Shown piece after piece: positions 54,178 to 64,000 of a DNA stretch of 64,000 nucleotides. Source of the stretch: Dioscorea cayenensis subsp. rotundata (taxonomy: Eukaryota; Streptophyta; Magnoliopsida; Dioscoreales; Dioscoreaceae); the NCBI RefSeq assembly GCF_009730915.1, contig NC_052487.1, forward strand, positions 6,454,649 to 6,518,648, read 5' to 3'. The position numbers and the translations under genes are program-made. The notes below the pieces were generated by a model. That model saw only the letters and a program-made list of their open reading frames with translations. It ran no database searches and was not told where the DNA came from. Position 1 is the first letter of the stretch, and each line of letters opens with the position of its first letter.

Positions 54178-56054
54178 TGATAAATGCTTGTGTGATAAGA
54201 ATGCTAAGTGTTCTTTCCTTATGATGAGCATTACTTTTATCAGGTTTTAGTGCTAATATGTGTGCATTTATGTTACTTTCATGCATATAGCGTTGTGAAG
54301 CCGAATGTTAGAAAAAGAAGCCAATGTAGATCGTGAATGCACCATTTGAAGGAAATCTTGAGAAGAATCAAACTCGTAGACATAAGGTGGGTTCAAGATG
54401 TGAGAATGTGTGTCAACCTCTTTGTATTCAAGCTAGCACAATAATTTGGAGGGGCACAAAGACAGTTACATTCAAGTATTCTGGCTTGTGCATGTATAGC
54501 AAGATCTTCACCAATGTGGCCGGTTATTGAAGAACTAAGTGATCTACGACGTAAACGTGTCCCCGTTTACGTTACCTCGATGAAAACATGGATTCAGGAG
54601 TGTTTCGGGCCGGCACAGTAGCAGGGTGTTGTAGCAATTCATTGTAGCAGGTACTGTTCACAGCTGGCCGAAAAAAGTGATTTCCAGAGAATCCACACGG
54701 CCGTGTGAAAATTGTCCACGCCCATGCAGAAATTAGACAGGCCCGTGTGGTGAATCCACAGGGGCGTGTGAATGCCCGATTCCAGCCCTATTTAAAGCCG
54801 ATTACAGCCCCGATTTCAGAATTCATTTCTCCATCTTTTCCTAAACTTGAGAGAGTGCTACAGCTAGGGTTTTGGGAGGTATTGGCAAGGGATTTGGAAA
54901 GGTTCTACAGCTTCGACATAGCACTCCATTTGGAAGAAGGTTAGTGGGAGAGCTTTCGTCGGCACCGATCCGGCGAGGTGTATCCTAGGCCGGACAAAGG
55001 GACCCTTGGAAGAGTTGAGGCTTCTCCATAAGACTATCGTCATGACTATCGAAGGGGTTTCCTATGAATTACTTGTTTTTACATTCAATTTCATTGTTGA
55101 CTGTAACTAGCTCCATGGAGAGCTAAACCCCCTAGTGGGTAATTGGATTTGTGAACCCTAGGATGTATTCGTTTCATTAAACCTTTTTATTATGCTTTTA
55201 TTAATTGATGTGTTAATTGAGTTCCAATCTTGAATGCTTGATTGAATGAATACTCCCTTAGAGTGACACTAGGGTTGAGAGTTCTTATTGGTAACCCTTG
55301 TGAATGAGTGACACATCACGAGAGTTAGACAAAGTTAGATTGGAGAGGGTCGAGAGGGTGAGTCAAGAGGTATCAGAGCGCCCCTTTCCCCTGCGGTGTG
55401 ATTTATCCTACCTCTATTTCCTCGAGTTCTTTGTGGTTATAGTAGAGTGAATGGGCTAACGGATGACCTTCCGCTAAGGCTTAGTTGCAGAGGCAGCAGC
55501 ATGAAGCGTTGAAGTGAGTTTAGCACCTAGGGCTTAATTGTGGCTAGGGACCTCTCACCGGGACCAAAGTGTTAAGTCTATTTCTAGGAAGAGGGTTTAT
55601 CAATTGGAATACCTAGAACTCATTGCGATTCTATTCGAGTGCGAGATGTTGAGATTGTTTGATTTCTCCTCCGGGACATATATAGAGTTAGGCATGGTTG
55701 GCCTTATATTTGGGACCATGTATTGAAGGATCTCCATGACTCATTATTGCATTAGTTAGGAAGCATAATAGAGGGTTTTGCACTTGAAACGATTGTCCTA
55801 GATGGAATAATATCCGAGTACCCCATTCATATCGATTGCCTTACCACCCTTTTACTTGTTCTTCTCATTCTCGTCTCTTTTACTTTTGTTTCTATTACAT
55901 ATTATCAACAAAATCACTATTCATCTTCACTTAGTTAAGATAAAATTTAAGTATTTTTATTCCCTACTCCCTGTGGATACGATACGCACTCACCTGGGAT
56001 TTTATTACTCGACAAACCCGTGCACTTGCGGGATACACGCAAGGGGCATTGTCA
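54178..56054 (+). repeat. 3' LTR of element D, also 5' LTR of mosaic F (1877 bp)
   Basis: It starts TGATAAATGCTTGTG and ends GGGGCATTGTCA. A polypurine tract precedes it and a degraded primer site (56061-56077) follows, so it is shared by two internal regions. The hairpin patch with CACACGGCCGTGTG lies at 54693-54780. No gene. Confidence 0.92.
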
Positions 56055-56060
56055 TGTTTT

Positions 56061-56077
56061 TAGCATCGTTGCCGGGG
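56061..56077 (+). other. Degraded tRNA-Asp primer binding site (mosaic F)
   Basis: TAGCATCGTTGCCGGGG; three transitions separate it from TGGCGCCGTTGCCGGGG. The leader that follows has a pyrimidine tract ending GGTGCAG at 56187-56193. Confidence 0.8.
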
Positions 56078-56201
56078 AGTAGGTGTTTAGAGATAATTTG
56101 CACTTTATTTTCTTAGCTATTCATTCAATTATTCTATTTCACATCTTCTTTTTCTATCATTGTTCTAATTTGTTTTCTTTCTTTTGGTGCAGCTCGAGGT
56201 T

Positions 56202-56520
56202 ATGACCCGAGGGAAATGCAGTTAGCTGATAATATGGCCGATGAGGTCGAGAAGCTGTTGTCGATGAACAGTTTTCGCCAATTGTTGACTATTCGTGACC
56301 CTGCCATCCGTATGTTGACGTTAGAGATACTGGCGTCATTCGAGTTAAACCGGTATTATTCTAGTTTTGACAGCATAGGTGCTATACAGTTTAGAGCCTT
56401 CGGACAGTATGACAGCATATTCACTCTGTATCAGTGGTATTGCTATACAGTTTGGAGCCTTCGGACAGTATGACACCTAGAGTTAAACCGGTATTATTCT
56501 AGTTTTGACAGCAAAGGTGC
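56202..56520 (+). pseudogene. Gag start fused to ORF-1 fragment (mosaic F)
   Basis: The gag start (ATGACCCGAGGGA at 56202) runs after about four codons into ORF-1 sequence: LADNMADEVEKLLSMNSFRQ, LLTIRDPAIRMLTLEILASF, ELNRYYSSFDSIGAIQFRAF. Everything between gag codon 5 and ORF-1 (about 3.9 kb by comparison with D) is missing. After FGQYD comes a 26-base insert seen also in the LTR at 57859, then a duplicated piece (ATACAGTTTGGAGCCTTCGG and TTAAACCGGTATTATTCTAG). Confidence 0.78.
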
Positions 56521-57669
56521 TATACCATTGTTTTCATTGCATATATTACCATGCTTTTCATGATTACTGTACATTGGGGACAATGTACAACTCTAGGTGT
56601 GGGCATGGGTGTATTGTATGTATTAGGGTTATTGTTTGCATGCTAGTGTTACCCATGATGGCTTATTCATTATTGTAAGACTTTTCTAGCATGGATTAAT
56701 GATTGATTTGAGTTACATATTTGTTGTTGTACTCTATTGAATCTTGTCTCACCTCTAGTATTGTCTTGTGCACTAAATCTTTTTTTGATGGCCTAGGAAT
56801 AGCCAACTTGACTACTCTAACTCTCTTGTATGCTTAACTCACAACTTTGAGTATTTTATCTTAGAGTACTAAGTTATGTCATTCAAAGAACTCTTAAGAA
56901 CTTCTGAGTCTCGTTGAGCTAACCCAAGTGTTGTGGCATGTAGAGTAGTCTGAAGACGTGATCTAGGGTGAATGTGAAAAAGAAAATTAAAAAAAGAAAA
57001 TAATAAAAAAAATAATAATAAATAATAATAAAAAAATGAAAAAAAATGAAAAGAGAAAAAGAAAAAAAAATGAGTCTATGTTAGTATTCCTCTGCCAATG
57101 AAGCATGAATGCGTCTATGTAGACTGTAATCGAGTAGTTGGGTGGCTCTTGTGCCTAACCAGCATGTGCACCCTCCAGAAAGATTTTTTGGTGCAGTTTA
57201 TGTTAGTCGGACTTGAAAAAAGAAAAAAAAATGAACTGAAAATAAAAACCCTACTGATCTTGTTGACTACCTACTAGAGGCTTTGAGAAGGAAAGGGAGT
57301 TAGCTCACGTTTAGGACTTAGAAGGATCTTACTTGTTCATTGGAGTAGCACTTAGCATTTTAAGACTTAGCACTCTTACCTGTGGATTGATTAGCATCTA
57401 GAGCTATACTGATTGAAGTTAGTAGGCTAGACCAGGTCAGGGCAGATGAAATACAAGGTTCACACACATGGCACAGACATATAGGAAGTGAGACAAGATC
57501 TTTTTGTTGTGCTTAATTTGTAACTCATTATCTATTTATCATTTTCCAATGCTCATAGAGTCATGTATTTATTTGAGCCGGAGGTAATACATTTAGCCAC
57601 TTATCATTATCTTTATTTTTCATGATGTGTTTGCTTGGGGACAAGCAAATGCTTAGGTGTGGGGATATT
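56521..57669 (+). other. 3' internal region of a relative of the tandem element (copy H)
   Basis: There is no coding signal. It contains TGTACATTG-GGGA-CAATGTACA at 56568-56589 followed by a weak purine tract, an A-rich tract with AAT repeats (about 56975-57075) and a second short one (57221-57245). The last 130 bp are collinear with the 3' internal end of the tandem element. It ends in stem-loop TTTGCTTG-GGGA-CAAGCAAA (57630-57649) and the tract GCTTAGGTGTGGGGATATT. The 63-bp repeat and gag of that family are absent. Confidence 0.75.
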
Positions 57670-59298
57670 TGATAAGTGTCTAAATGTATATATTTTAGTA
57701 TATGTATTTGTTGCTTCTAGCATGTACTTTTATAAGAATTGATGCCTGTTTTATGCTTAATCGTGTATTATTTGCTTTGCAGGGCACAAAAACACCACAA
57801 AGGACACGAAGATACCATTTGGGCGGAAAAGAGAAGAAAAACTAGGTCGTAGTACTGTAGCATATTCACTCTGTATCAGTGGTACTATAGCACCAACATT
57901 GTAGGAATATCACTATAGCTTCCACTATAGCACCTGGAAAGTTTTCAAGACAGGAATTGAATCATGGCATACTGCCTCAATGCTGCCTGGTATGGAGCCC
58001 GGGATGATCACTGTAGATATAGAAGAAGATGATTTGCTTGAAGGCATACTGGCTCAATGATGTGCTCATTGAGCCAGTATAGACACTATTCTGAGAGCAT
58101 TTGTGGCGTTTGCCTACCCCAAATAGTCTCAATAAGGGGCTCAATAAGGACCTCATTGAGCCAGTATACAACCTCAATAAGCTCCTCATTGAGCCGGTAT
58201 ACCACCAGTGTAGAGCCAGATTTGAGGGGGTTATGGGGGTATATGAGGGCATTTGAGAGACCATTCTTAGTGAGTTCTTCTTGGCCTCTTGGGCCACCGC
58301 CACCAAACATCCTTGAGGCCTTCCGGCCATCTTCTGCAAACGATCCTTGTGGGGAACGAGCACACATCATCACCAAGAGGGAGAGGAGCATAGGAGAAGG
58401 AGTTGGAGTGAAGATCTAAGCCACCATTGCATCACCATTCAAAGCTTCATCGATTCAAGGAGATCAAGACCGTAGAGGGAGTTTTCTTGCTTCTTTATTG
58501 TCTTTCTTTTCCTTGTATGTTGTATAAGTATCCCTTGTCATAAGGGATTAACTTATTGTTGTGTTTGGATTTGGATGAACCCTAGGGTTAATCTTGTATA
58601 TGAACTTGGAATGTTGTTCTTCATTGAATTTGATGGTTATTTGAGATTCAATCTTTCATGCTTTCATGTCTAGAATTACATGCATGGAGAGATCCGTAAT
58701 TCTACTTTGAGTTGTATGCGTAGATGTGACCTACTCACGTATACTAGATCTAGGAGAGATTGAAAGGGGATACTTGTGCCTACACGCCTAGAGATCGGGT
58801 GTTGGTAGCCCTCCATTGCTATGTTTAAGCCGAAGGATAGTAGGTTTACTCCTATTAGAGAACTCCAAGAACTTAATACGATCGTAAGTGTGTTAATCCG
58901 GAAGAGATTCCGATTGACATTCGTATGGGATCAGGGGTTAGTCACCGAGAGATTGGGGCTAATCTACTCACGAGGTCTCTAGGTCTCAATTATCATCAAT
59001 GCATCTTTAACTCATCCTAGTTCGGGACTTAATGACAACCCTAGGTGGATTCCTTGTCAAAATACTCCCTTCTCATGCTTGATACTCCTTTGTTTGTTTA
59101 ATCAGCGTGCTAGTTACCCGGCCATAGATTAGTTAGTTTATTTTATTTTATTTCATTTGTTCCTCATACTAAGAATTGTAGGCTAGATAATAGATGAAGA
59201 GTGAGTAATAATACTTCCTTGGCCCCGTGGAATACTATGACCCCTGTGTCACTCACACGGTATTACTTGGCGATCCCGTACACTTGCGGGCAATCACA
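57670..59298 (+). repeat. LTR of copy H, same family as the tandem element but diverged
   Basis: It starts TGATAAGTGTCTAAATG and ends about CACTTGCGGGCAATCACA. It is collinear with the reverse complement of LTR 1-3: same start, GCTTCTAGCATGTA, CTTAATCGTGTATTATTTGC, stem-loop zone, and the closing GTACACTTGCGGG. It contains stem-loop ATACTGGCTCAATGA-TGTGC-TCATTGAGCCAGTAT (58046-58080). Sequence after it is ORF-1 C-terminus, so H lies within an Athila-type copy. Confidence 0.85.
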
Positions 59299-59710
59299 TT
59301 AATGGTGATGCAATAGAGGGGTCACAACCTGCACTTGAGCCTCATCCTGAGAAGATAGAGACTGAGGCTCCTCCCGCAGCATAAGAGCCGCAACCAGTGC
59401 ACATATTCTCTCCCACTCTAGCCCATAATCGATTTGATAGGCTTGAGAGCACTGTGGGGTACTTCAGCCAGATTTGGCAGAGGTTCACGCGATACAGGCT
59501 GTGAACCACACAGTGGTTATAACGCGTCTCAACATCCTACAGCAGATATTAGAGCGAGACGCGACTTCATCTTTTGTGATGCGACCTCATATCCCTTAGG
59601 CTTCACCAGCACTACCATCACCAGTTCCTGTAGCGCCGATTGATCCACCAATACCGACATCTTCACCAGTAATAGCACCATCAGAGACCGCAAATGACAT
59701 CGACGCTTGA
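59299..59710 (+). pseudogene. ATHILA ORF-1-like protein, C-terminal part (mosaic F)
   Basis: Matches the end of ORF-1 in element C: a Pro/Glu-rich linker, then HIFSPTLAHNRFDRLESTVG-type sequence, a heptad-like stretch, ERDATSSFVMRPHIP, and the end at TGA 59708-59710 (DIDA-stop). Stops and frame changes are present. Its N-terminal partner is probably 56217-56470 on the other side of copy H, but the middle third is missing. Confidence 0.75.
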
Positions 59711-60720
59711 TGCATCTTTACTTTTCTTTGTTCTTATTTTTTGGTATTTTATTTTGCAGTTATTTTAGACTTGTATTACTCAAAAAGGATCTTCCTTCTG
59801 AGTTTATCTTTTGTTTTCATTGTCTCGACCTGTATTTCATTGCTTTATCTTTATATACTCGAGTTTACTTTGTTTTGTTGAGCTTCACTAAACCCCCTTG
59901 TGTATACGTGCAGATGGTCTTATGAGTATGGAATTTGAGAATTAGTCATGGACACGGTCAATGTGATTTTAACATGGTCGTGTGTACTCCACAACCCATT
60001 GGAACTCAACTCTCAAAGAATATAGCTCCATCAAAAGCACCATTGGCAGTTCAGGGGAGTATTGTTTCAATTGCCCACCTCACATATGATCTTGAATGTT
60101 ATACTTGTTATTGTCCTTGCATGCATACATTGAGGGCAATGTACATCTTAAGTGTGGGGGGGGAGTTCACATTACACATGTTCTTTACATATGTTTTGAC
60201 TGAACATGCTCACGTAGCCAATGGCGATTCGCCTTAGTTTCAATGGTTGTATTCTTAAGGTTAGGAGAATTTTTAACATTGAATGTTCTCATGCTCTAGT
60301 TTTTACTTGAATTTCTAGGAATTTTTCCCGATTGACACATGTTGCACTACTCGCTCATGAAACTTTTTGGAAACTCAAGCTTTTAAGGGACTAGTTAGCT
60401 TTGTTCTTGCGTTAATTTTGTTAAAAAAAAAATACTTGTTTTGGTTGTGCATTTTGGGTGGAAAGAGATACCACCTATGATGTATGAAGTTACTCTCATA
60501 AGTCTGATAGTAGTTATACCTTAATGAGAGAAAGAGATATCTCATGGGATGAGTGAAAGCTACTACCCCGGTAGAAAAAGCTACCATCTCGAAAGTGTGA
60601 AGCTACTAGCGTCTCTTTGCTTAGTTTTATATATAAATAAGTCCCTTATCCTTAGAACTTTGAGGAGTATAGTTTGGGTTAACTTGAGTGAGTCTACACA
60701 CACTTACACGATTTTGGGTT
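59711..60720 (+). other. 3' non-coding region (mosaic F), broken before the LTR
   Basis: Collinear with 52904-53970 of D. It has the CATGGACACGGTCAATG block and ACATTGAGGGCAATGT with the clear purine tract AAGTGTGGGGGGGGAG (60150-60165). An A-rich tract (60422-60431) and AAAGAGATACCACC repeats (60460-60600) follow. At about 60720 it joins gag sequence directly; the terminal polypurine tract and LTR are missing. Confidence 0.75.
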
Positions 60721-61822
60721 TGAGTGAGAAGAAGAATGTTGAAGCACCCGAGGTCGTGGAGGTTGAGGAGAAAACTATAGAAAAGGAGGTGGCATCCCCA
60801 CCTTACAAGCCAAGAATTCCTTATCCTTCAAGGTTAAATAATGACCAAAATTATGAGCAATACAAGAAGTTCTTGGGGTTATTTAAGCAGCTGCACATCA
60901 ACATCCCATTTGTGGAGGCATTGTCTCAAAGGCCTCGCTATGCAAAATTTCTCAAGGACCTCTTAACCAACAAGAGGTAGTTGGAGGAGAGTGCATCTGT
61001 GATCTTAGATGCTTCATGTTTGGCAGTGTTGTAAAAGAATATGCCGAACAAGAAAAAGAACCCCGAAAGCTTCATCATTCCATGCAACATTGGTAACATG
61101 GGGTGAAGAAAAGGCATTGATAGACTCAGGGGCTAGCATCAATATCATGCCTTATATATTCTTCCAAAAGCTAGGCTCGGGAGAGCCTAGGCCCACTCGA
61201 ATGACATTACAATTGGCGGACCGAACAGTTAGACATCTAAGGGCATCAATGAAGATGTACATGTGAAGGTTGATAAGTACATATTTCCTATAGACTTTGT
61301 AGTGTTGGATGTTGACGAGGATGTAGATATCGCATTGATACTTCGGAGGCCCTTTTACGCACTTCCAAGGCTCTTATTGACATGGACGGCGGTGAGTTGA
61401 CTTTATGAGTTGGGGATGACAAGCTTACATACTGCCTCACCAAAGCCATGAGACATTCTCTCAACTTTGATGATACTCTTTACTTTCTAGATGATATGTG
61501 CAGAAAATGATGTGTTCTGATTTGTACTAGGGGTTGGTAGACCAAGAGGTGGAGAATGAAGAAGTGATGACACTTGGTCTAGAGGACAAGGTACAACCTA
61601 CCCCCGGGGATTATGAAGAAGATGATCCGAAAGATGAAGTGTGCAAGGAGACATTACAAGAAACTCCCCAAGGTTAATGGGGATGTGCAAGAATGGAGTA
61701 TGGGTGATGAACCCTTGTACTGTAACAAACTCGATAACTCCTGCTCTACCTTCCAAAGATTATGTTCATCATGCTTTTAGGTTATGGGTAAGAGGGAAAC
61801 CTTCATCTATGAGCCCCCGTAG
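60721..61822 (+). pseudogene. Gag C-terminus and protease (mosaic F, pol-less)
   Basis: After the junction: SEKKNVEAPEVVEVEEKTIE, YKPRIPYPSRLNNDQNYEQY, LFKQLHINIPFVEALSQRPR, KFLKDLLTNKR-stop. In a shifted frame at 61009-61266 the protease active site is intact: EEKALIDSGASINIMPYIFF, GEPRPTRMTLQLADRTVRHL. Later pieces (VLDVDEDVDIALIL, DQEVENEEVMTLGLEDKVQP) carry several frameshifts and end GKRETFIYEPP-stop (TAG 61820-61822). No RT follows. This copy shows the active site lost in D. Confidence 0.86.
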
Positions 61823-61823
61823 G

Positions 61824-63138
61824 GTAAGGTCAAGTACGTCAAGCTAAGTGACGTAAAATAAGTACTTCTTGGGATACAACCCAAGTCTTTATTGTTTTTC
61901 TAGGTTTTAGTTAGTGTTTGCATGAATAAGAGTTTGAGTGTTGGTGTCTTGATATTTTACATGCTATTGTTGTGATTTTCTCATGGATTATTGGTGTTAT
62001 TATGTGCCTAATTGTGTGTGGTGAAGTTTCTTGATCATTTGAGTGTGTTTTTCATGATTCTTTGGTTAGTTTTGCATAATGTAGGTAGGCTCTGAGTATT
62101 TGTAAATGTTCAAAAATTTTATACTAAGTCTGTAATTTTTCTAAGTTATGAAGACAGACAGACAGTGTGTTTTCATTCAGAGCTCATCCCGAAAGGACAC
62201 AGGGGCGTGTGTCTGTCCTTGTGAGTGACCTTGTGATGGTCACAAGCCCGTGTGGAATTTCTGCACGGGCATGTGTTTCTCTACATAGTTCAGAGCTCTA
62301 TCCCTAGAAGACACAGGGACGTGTGTCTGCCCTTGTGGATGACCCTGTGAACTACACACATGCATGGGTAATTTCCACACACCCATGTGATTTCCTGCAG
62401 AATGTTCTCCTCCATCCCAAGAAGACACAGGGTCATGTGAATGCCCTGTAAGTAGCCCTGTGAAGATCTACGCCCATATGGAATTTCCACACGGGCGTGT
62501 GATACACTTAGAAAGTTTTGTCAGGTGGACAGAGAAGCCACAGGGGCGTGTGGGTGATCCTATGGGTCGGGCATATGGGCGTGTGTAATTTCCACACGCC
62601 CATGTGGATGTGTTCAGAAGCAAGATGTGATATCCCGAGAGCACACAGGGACGTGTTTCTGCCCTTGTGAAGCTCTCCTATGTTGTCACAAAACGATAAG
62701 AGGCGCGGCTTTTCTTTAAAACCTATTCGTGTTTATTTGTCTTTTCACTCCATATACTCTGAGAACACATTCTTCTACTTTCCTGACTCCTTACCGTTGA
62801 TTTAGAGGGATTTCATTCGAGTTTTCCTGCCGTTTTCAAGTGTTTCATCTTCATCTTGTCGGTAAACCTTCATTCCCTCTTTTCTTCGCCAATCTTTATT
62901 TATTTTAATTAAATAGGTGAATGTCACTTCATTTCTATGTCTAAATGGTTGGTGCATGTTTAGAATGAGTTTAGAAATGAATTTGGGATGTATTTTTTTA
63001 TTTTAAGCATAAGGGTCGTGCGGCTTTCACTCCCCGTGAATCCACACGGCCGTGTGGAATTCCCACACGGCTGTGTGGATTTTTACAGTGTTGTTTTGTT
63101 AGTTTAACTGATCAATTTTCTTTTCAATACTTGCAAAT
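61824..63138 (+). other. Putative intron before ORF-1 (mosaic F), acceptor degraded
   Basis: Donor-like AGG/GTAAGG at 61824 follows the gag stop. At the other end the acceptor reads TTCAATACTTGCAA before ATATGG, so the AG is AA and splicing would be impaired. The GTGACGTAAAATAAGTACTT block (61848-61868) is a decayed version of the conserved one. 61890-62180 is AT-rich without features, and 62710-63120 is T-rich with a final hairpin CACACGGCCGTGTGG...CACACGGCTGTGTGG (63043-63081). Confidence 0.55.
62185..62690 (+). repeat. GC-rich hairpin array (mosaic F)
   Basis: Pairs include CACAGGGGCGTGTG...GTCCTTGTGAG (62199-62224), CAAGCCCGTGTGGAATTTCT followed by GCACGGGCATGTG (62242-62275), CACAGGGACG...GCCCTTGTGG (62311-62338), and CATATGGAATTTCCACACGGGC (62474-62497). 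It is the same alternating pattern, with more substitutions than in C. Confidence 0.78.
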
Positions 63139-63445
63139 ATGGCTCCCAGAACAAAGAAAAAGGCTGGCAAGCATACCAGATAGCCTTCCCCTATGCCAAA
63201 ACACATAGAGTTTGCGATTCTTGAGCATCAGGCTCGCTTCGAGTGCTTGTCCAAGTTGAAGTTTGGACAATCGTGTTTTCCAGATCTAAGTGCGTTGAGA
63301 GAGGTTCAATGAGTTGACAAGATAGCTGATAAGGTTGAGGAGCTGCTTGCCGTAGGCAGTTGGGGACGATTATTGCTTATTCGGGAAACGGCGATTCGTG
63401 TGCTCACACTGGAGGTCCTTTCGTCATTTGAGTTCAGTCACGCTT
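63139..63445 (+). pseudogene. ATHILA ORF-1-like protein, N-terminal part (mosaic F)
   Basis: MAPRTKKKAGKHTR-stop, then MPKHIEFAILEHQARFECLS, KLKFGQSCFPDLSALREVQ-stop-VDKIADKVEELL, AVGSWGRLLLIRETAIRVLT, LEVLSSFEFS. Two stops (TAG at 63181-63183, TGA near 63311) break it. It is cut at 63446 by a minus-strand LTR. The insertion falls close to the place where the LTR of element B cuts ORF-1 of B'. Confidence 0.84.
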
Positions 63446-64000
63446 TAACAATGCCCCTGCGTATATCCCACAAGTGCACATGTTTGTTGAGTAATAAAAT
63501 CCCAGGTGAGTGGGTATCGTATCCACAAGGAGTAGGAAATAAAAATACTTTAATTGTTTCTTAACTGAGGAATGAATAGTGATTTTGTGTGACAAGATGT
63601 AATGTAAACAAAGTAAATGAGATAAGAAAGAGAAGCACAAGTAAAGGGGAGGTAAGACAATTGGTATGAATGGGGTACTCGGATATTGTTCCGCCAAGGA
63701 TAATCGTTTCAAGTGCAAAATCCTCTATTATGCTTTCTAACTAATGCATTAATGAGTCGTGGAGATCCTTCAATACATGATCCAAAATCTAAAGTCAACC
63801 ATGCCTAACTTTATACACGTCCCGGAGGAGAAATCGAGCAATCTCAATAACTCGCACTCGTATAGAATCACAATGAGTTCTATGGATTCCAAGTGATAAA
63901 TCCTCTTCCTAGATATAGACCTAACCCTTTCGTCCAGGTGGAAGGTCCCTAGTCACAATTAAGCCCTAGCTGCTAAAATCACCTTAACGCTTCACTCCGT
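63446..64000 (-). repeat. Athila-type LTR, minus strand, runs off the window
   Basis: In plus orientation it begins TAACAATGCCCCTGCG (first dinucleotide TA instead of TG) and is collinear with 11827-12380 and 15935-16490. Sequence to the left is ORF-1, with no primer site, so this edge is the end of the element (3' or solo LTR). The outer end and any duplication of CGCTT (63441-63445) lie beyond the window. Confidence 0.88.

Larger units (their letters stand above)
45952..56054 (+). mobile_element. Athila-type element D, pol-less, both LTRs present (10.1 kb)
   Basis: Order: LTR (45952-47775), tRNA-Asp primer site, gag (47923-49665), protease remnant to 50414, donor-like block, hairpin intron, ORF-1 (51820-52903), 3' region, polypurine tract (54161-54177), LTR (54178-56054). 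There is no RT, RNase H or integrase, yet the layout is otherwise that of a complete element. The LTRs differ by many substitutions and a 50-bp deletion, so it is old. A target duplication cannot be confirmed because the right LTR is followed by another primer site, not host sequence. Confidence 0.85.

Noticed and set aside
56975..57075. A-rich tract as a poly(A) tail of a LINE or processed pseudogene
   Set aside because: There is no upstream LINE or gene sequence and no flanking duplication, and an A-rich tract occupies a comparable place in other copies.

Overview
This window is repeat-rich plant DNA made almost entirely of nested, broken and recombined Ty3/Gypsy LTR retrotransposons. I found no host gene, tRNA, rRNA or CRISPR array. 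A flowering plant is indicated by three things: chromodomain-bearing Tekay/Del-type chromoviruses primed by initiator-Met tRNA, Athila-type elements primed by tRNA-Asp, and an ATHILA ORF-1-like protein placed after pol. I cannot name the species. The sequence looks like old heterochromatin: nearly every reading frame carries stops or frameshifts, many explained by C-to-T or G-to-A changes, and several junctions are illegitimate.

Layout, left half (elements read on the minus strand). 1-10240: chromovirus A with a 2.7 kb LTR, complete except for the left edge of its 3' LTR, inserted into gag of Athila-type element B. 10241-13671: the 5' end of B (gag, tRNA-Asp primer site, LTR), which sits in ORF-1 of an older copy B'. 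13672-15934: B' with ORF-1, a hairpin-rich putative intron and the integrase C-terminus. 15935-17757: a truncated Athila-type LTR. Orientation flips at about 17757.

Right half (plus strand unless noted). 17758-27315: element E with protease, hairpin intron, ORF-1 start, a 5'-truncated chromovirus (19805-24618), and the 3' end with LTR. 27316-32512: element C, the only copy with a recognisable RNase H-integrase block plus a nearly full ORF-1. 32513-45951: a fragment G of the hairpin region, split by a minus-strand, pol-less Gag-protease element arranged LTR-internal-LTR-internal-LTR and bounded by a 5-bp ATGTG duplication (32857-45500). 45952-56054: element D, an almost complete pol-less Athila-type element (LTR, gag-protease, hairpin intron, ORF-1, LTR). 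56055-64000: mosaic F made of a primer site, a gag-start/ORF-1 fusion, the 3' end and LTR of a relative of the tandem element, ORF-1 C-terminus, gag-protease, hairpin intron, ORF-1 start, and a minus-strand LTR that runs off the window.

The most unusual theme is the Athila-type architecture. Copies E, D and F have gag-protease but no reverse transcriptase or integrase. Their gag frame ends in the same YEPP-stop, followed at once by a GAG/GTAAG splice-donor-like sequence. About 1.4 kb later a pyrimidine-rich tract ending in CAG lies just before the ORF-1 ATG. The putative intron is filled with about ten short GC-rich inverted repeats of two alternating types. The pol-bearing copies B' and C have the same intron layout, so the pol-less copies look like a non-autonomous sister lineage rather than random deletions. 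The tandem element is a second pol-less family with its own stem-loop motif, a 63-bp in-frame tandem repeat, and an LTR reading frame conserved in all three LTRs.
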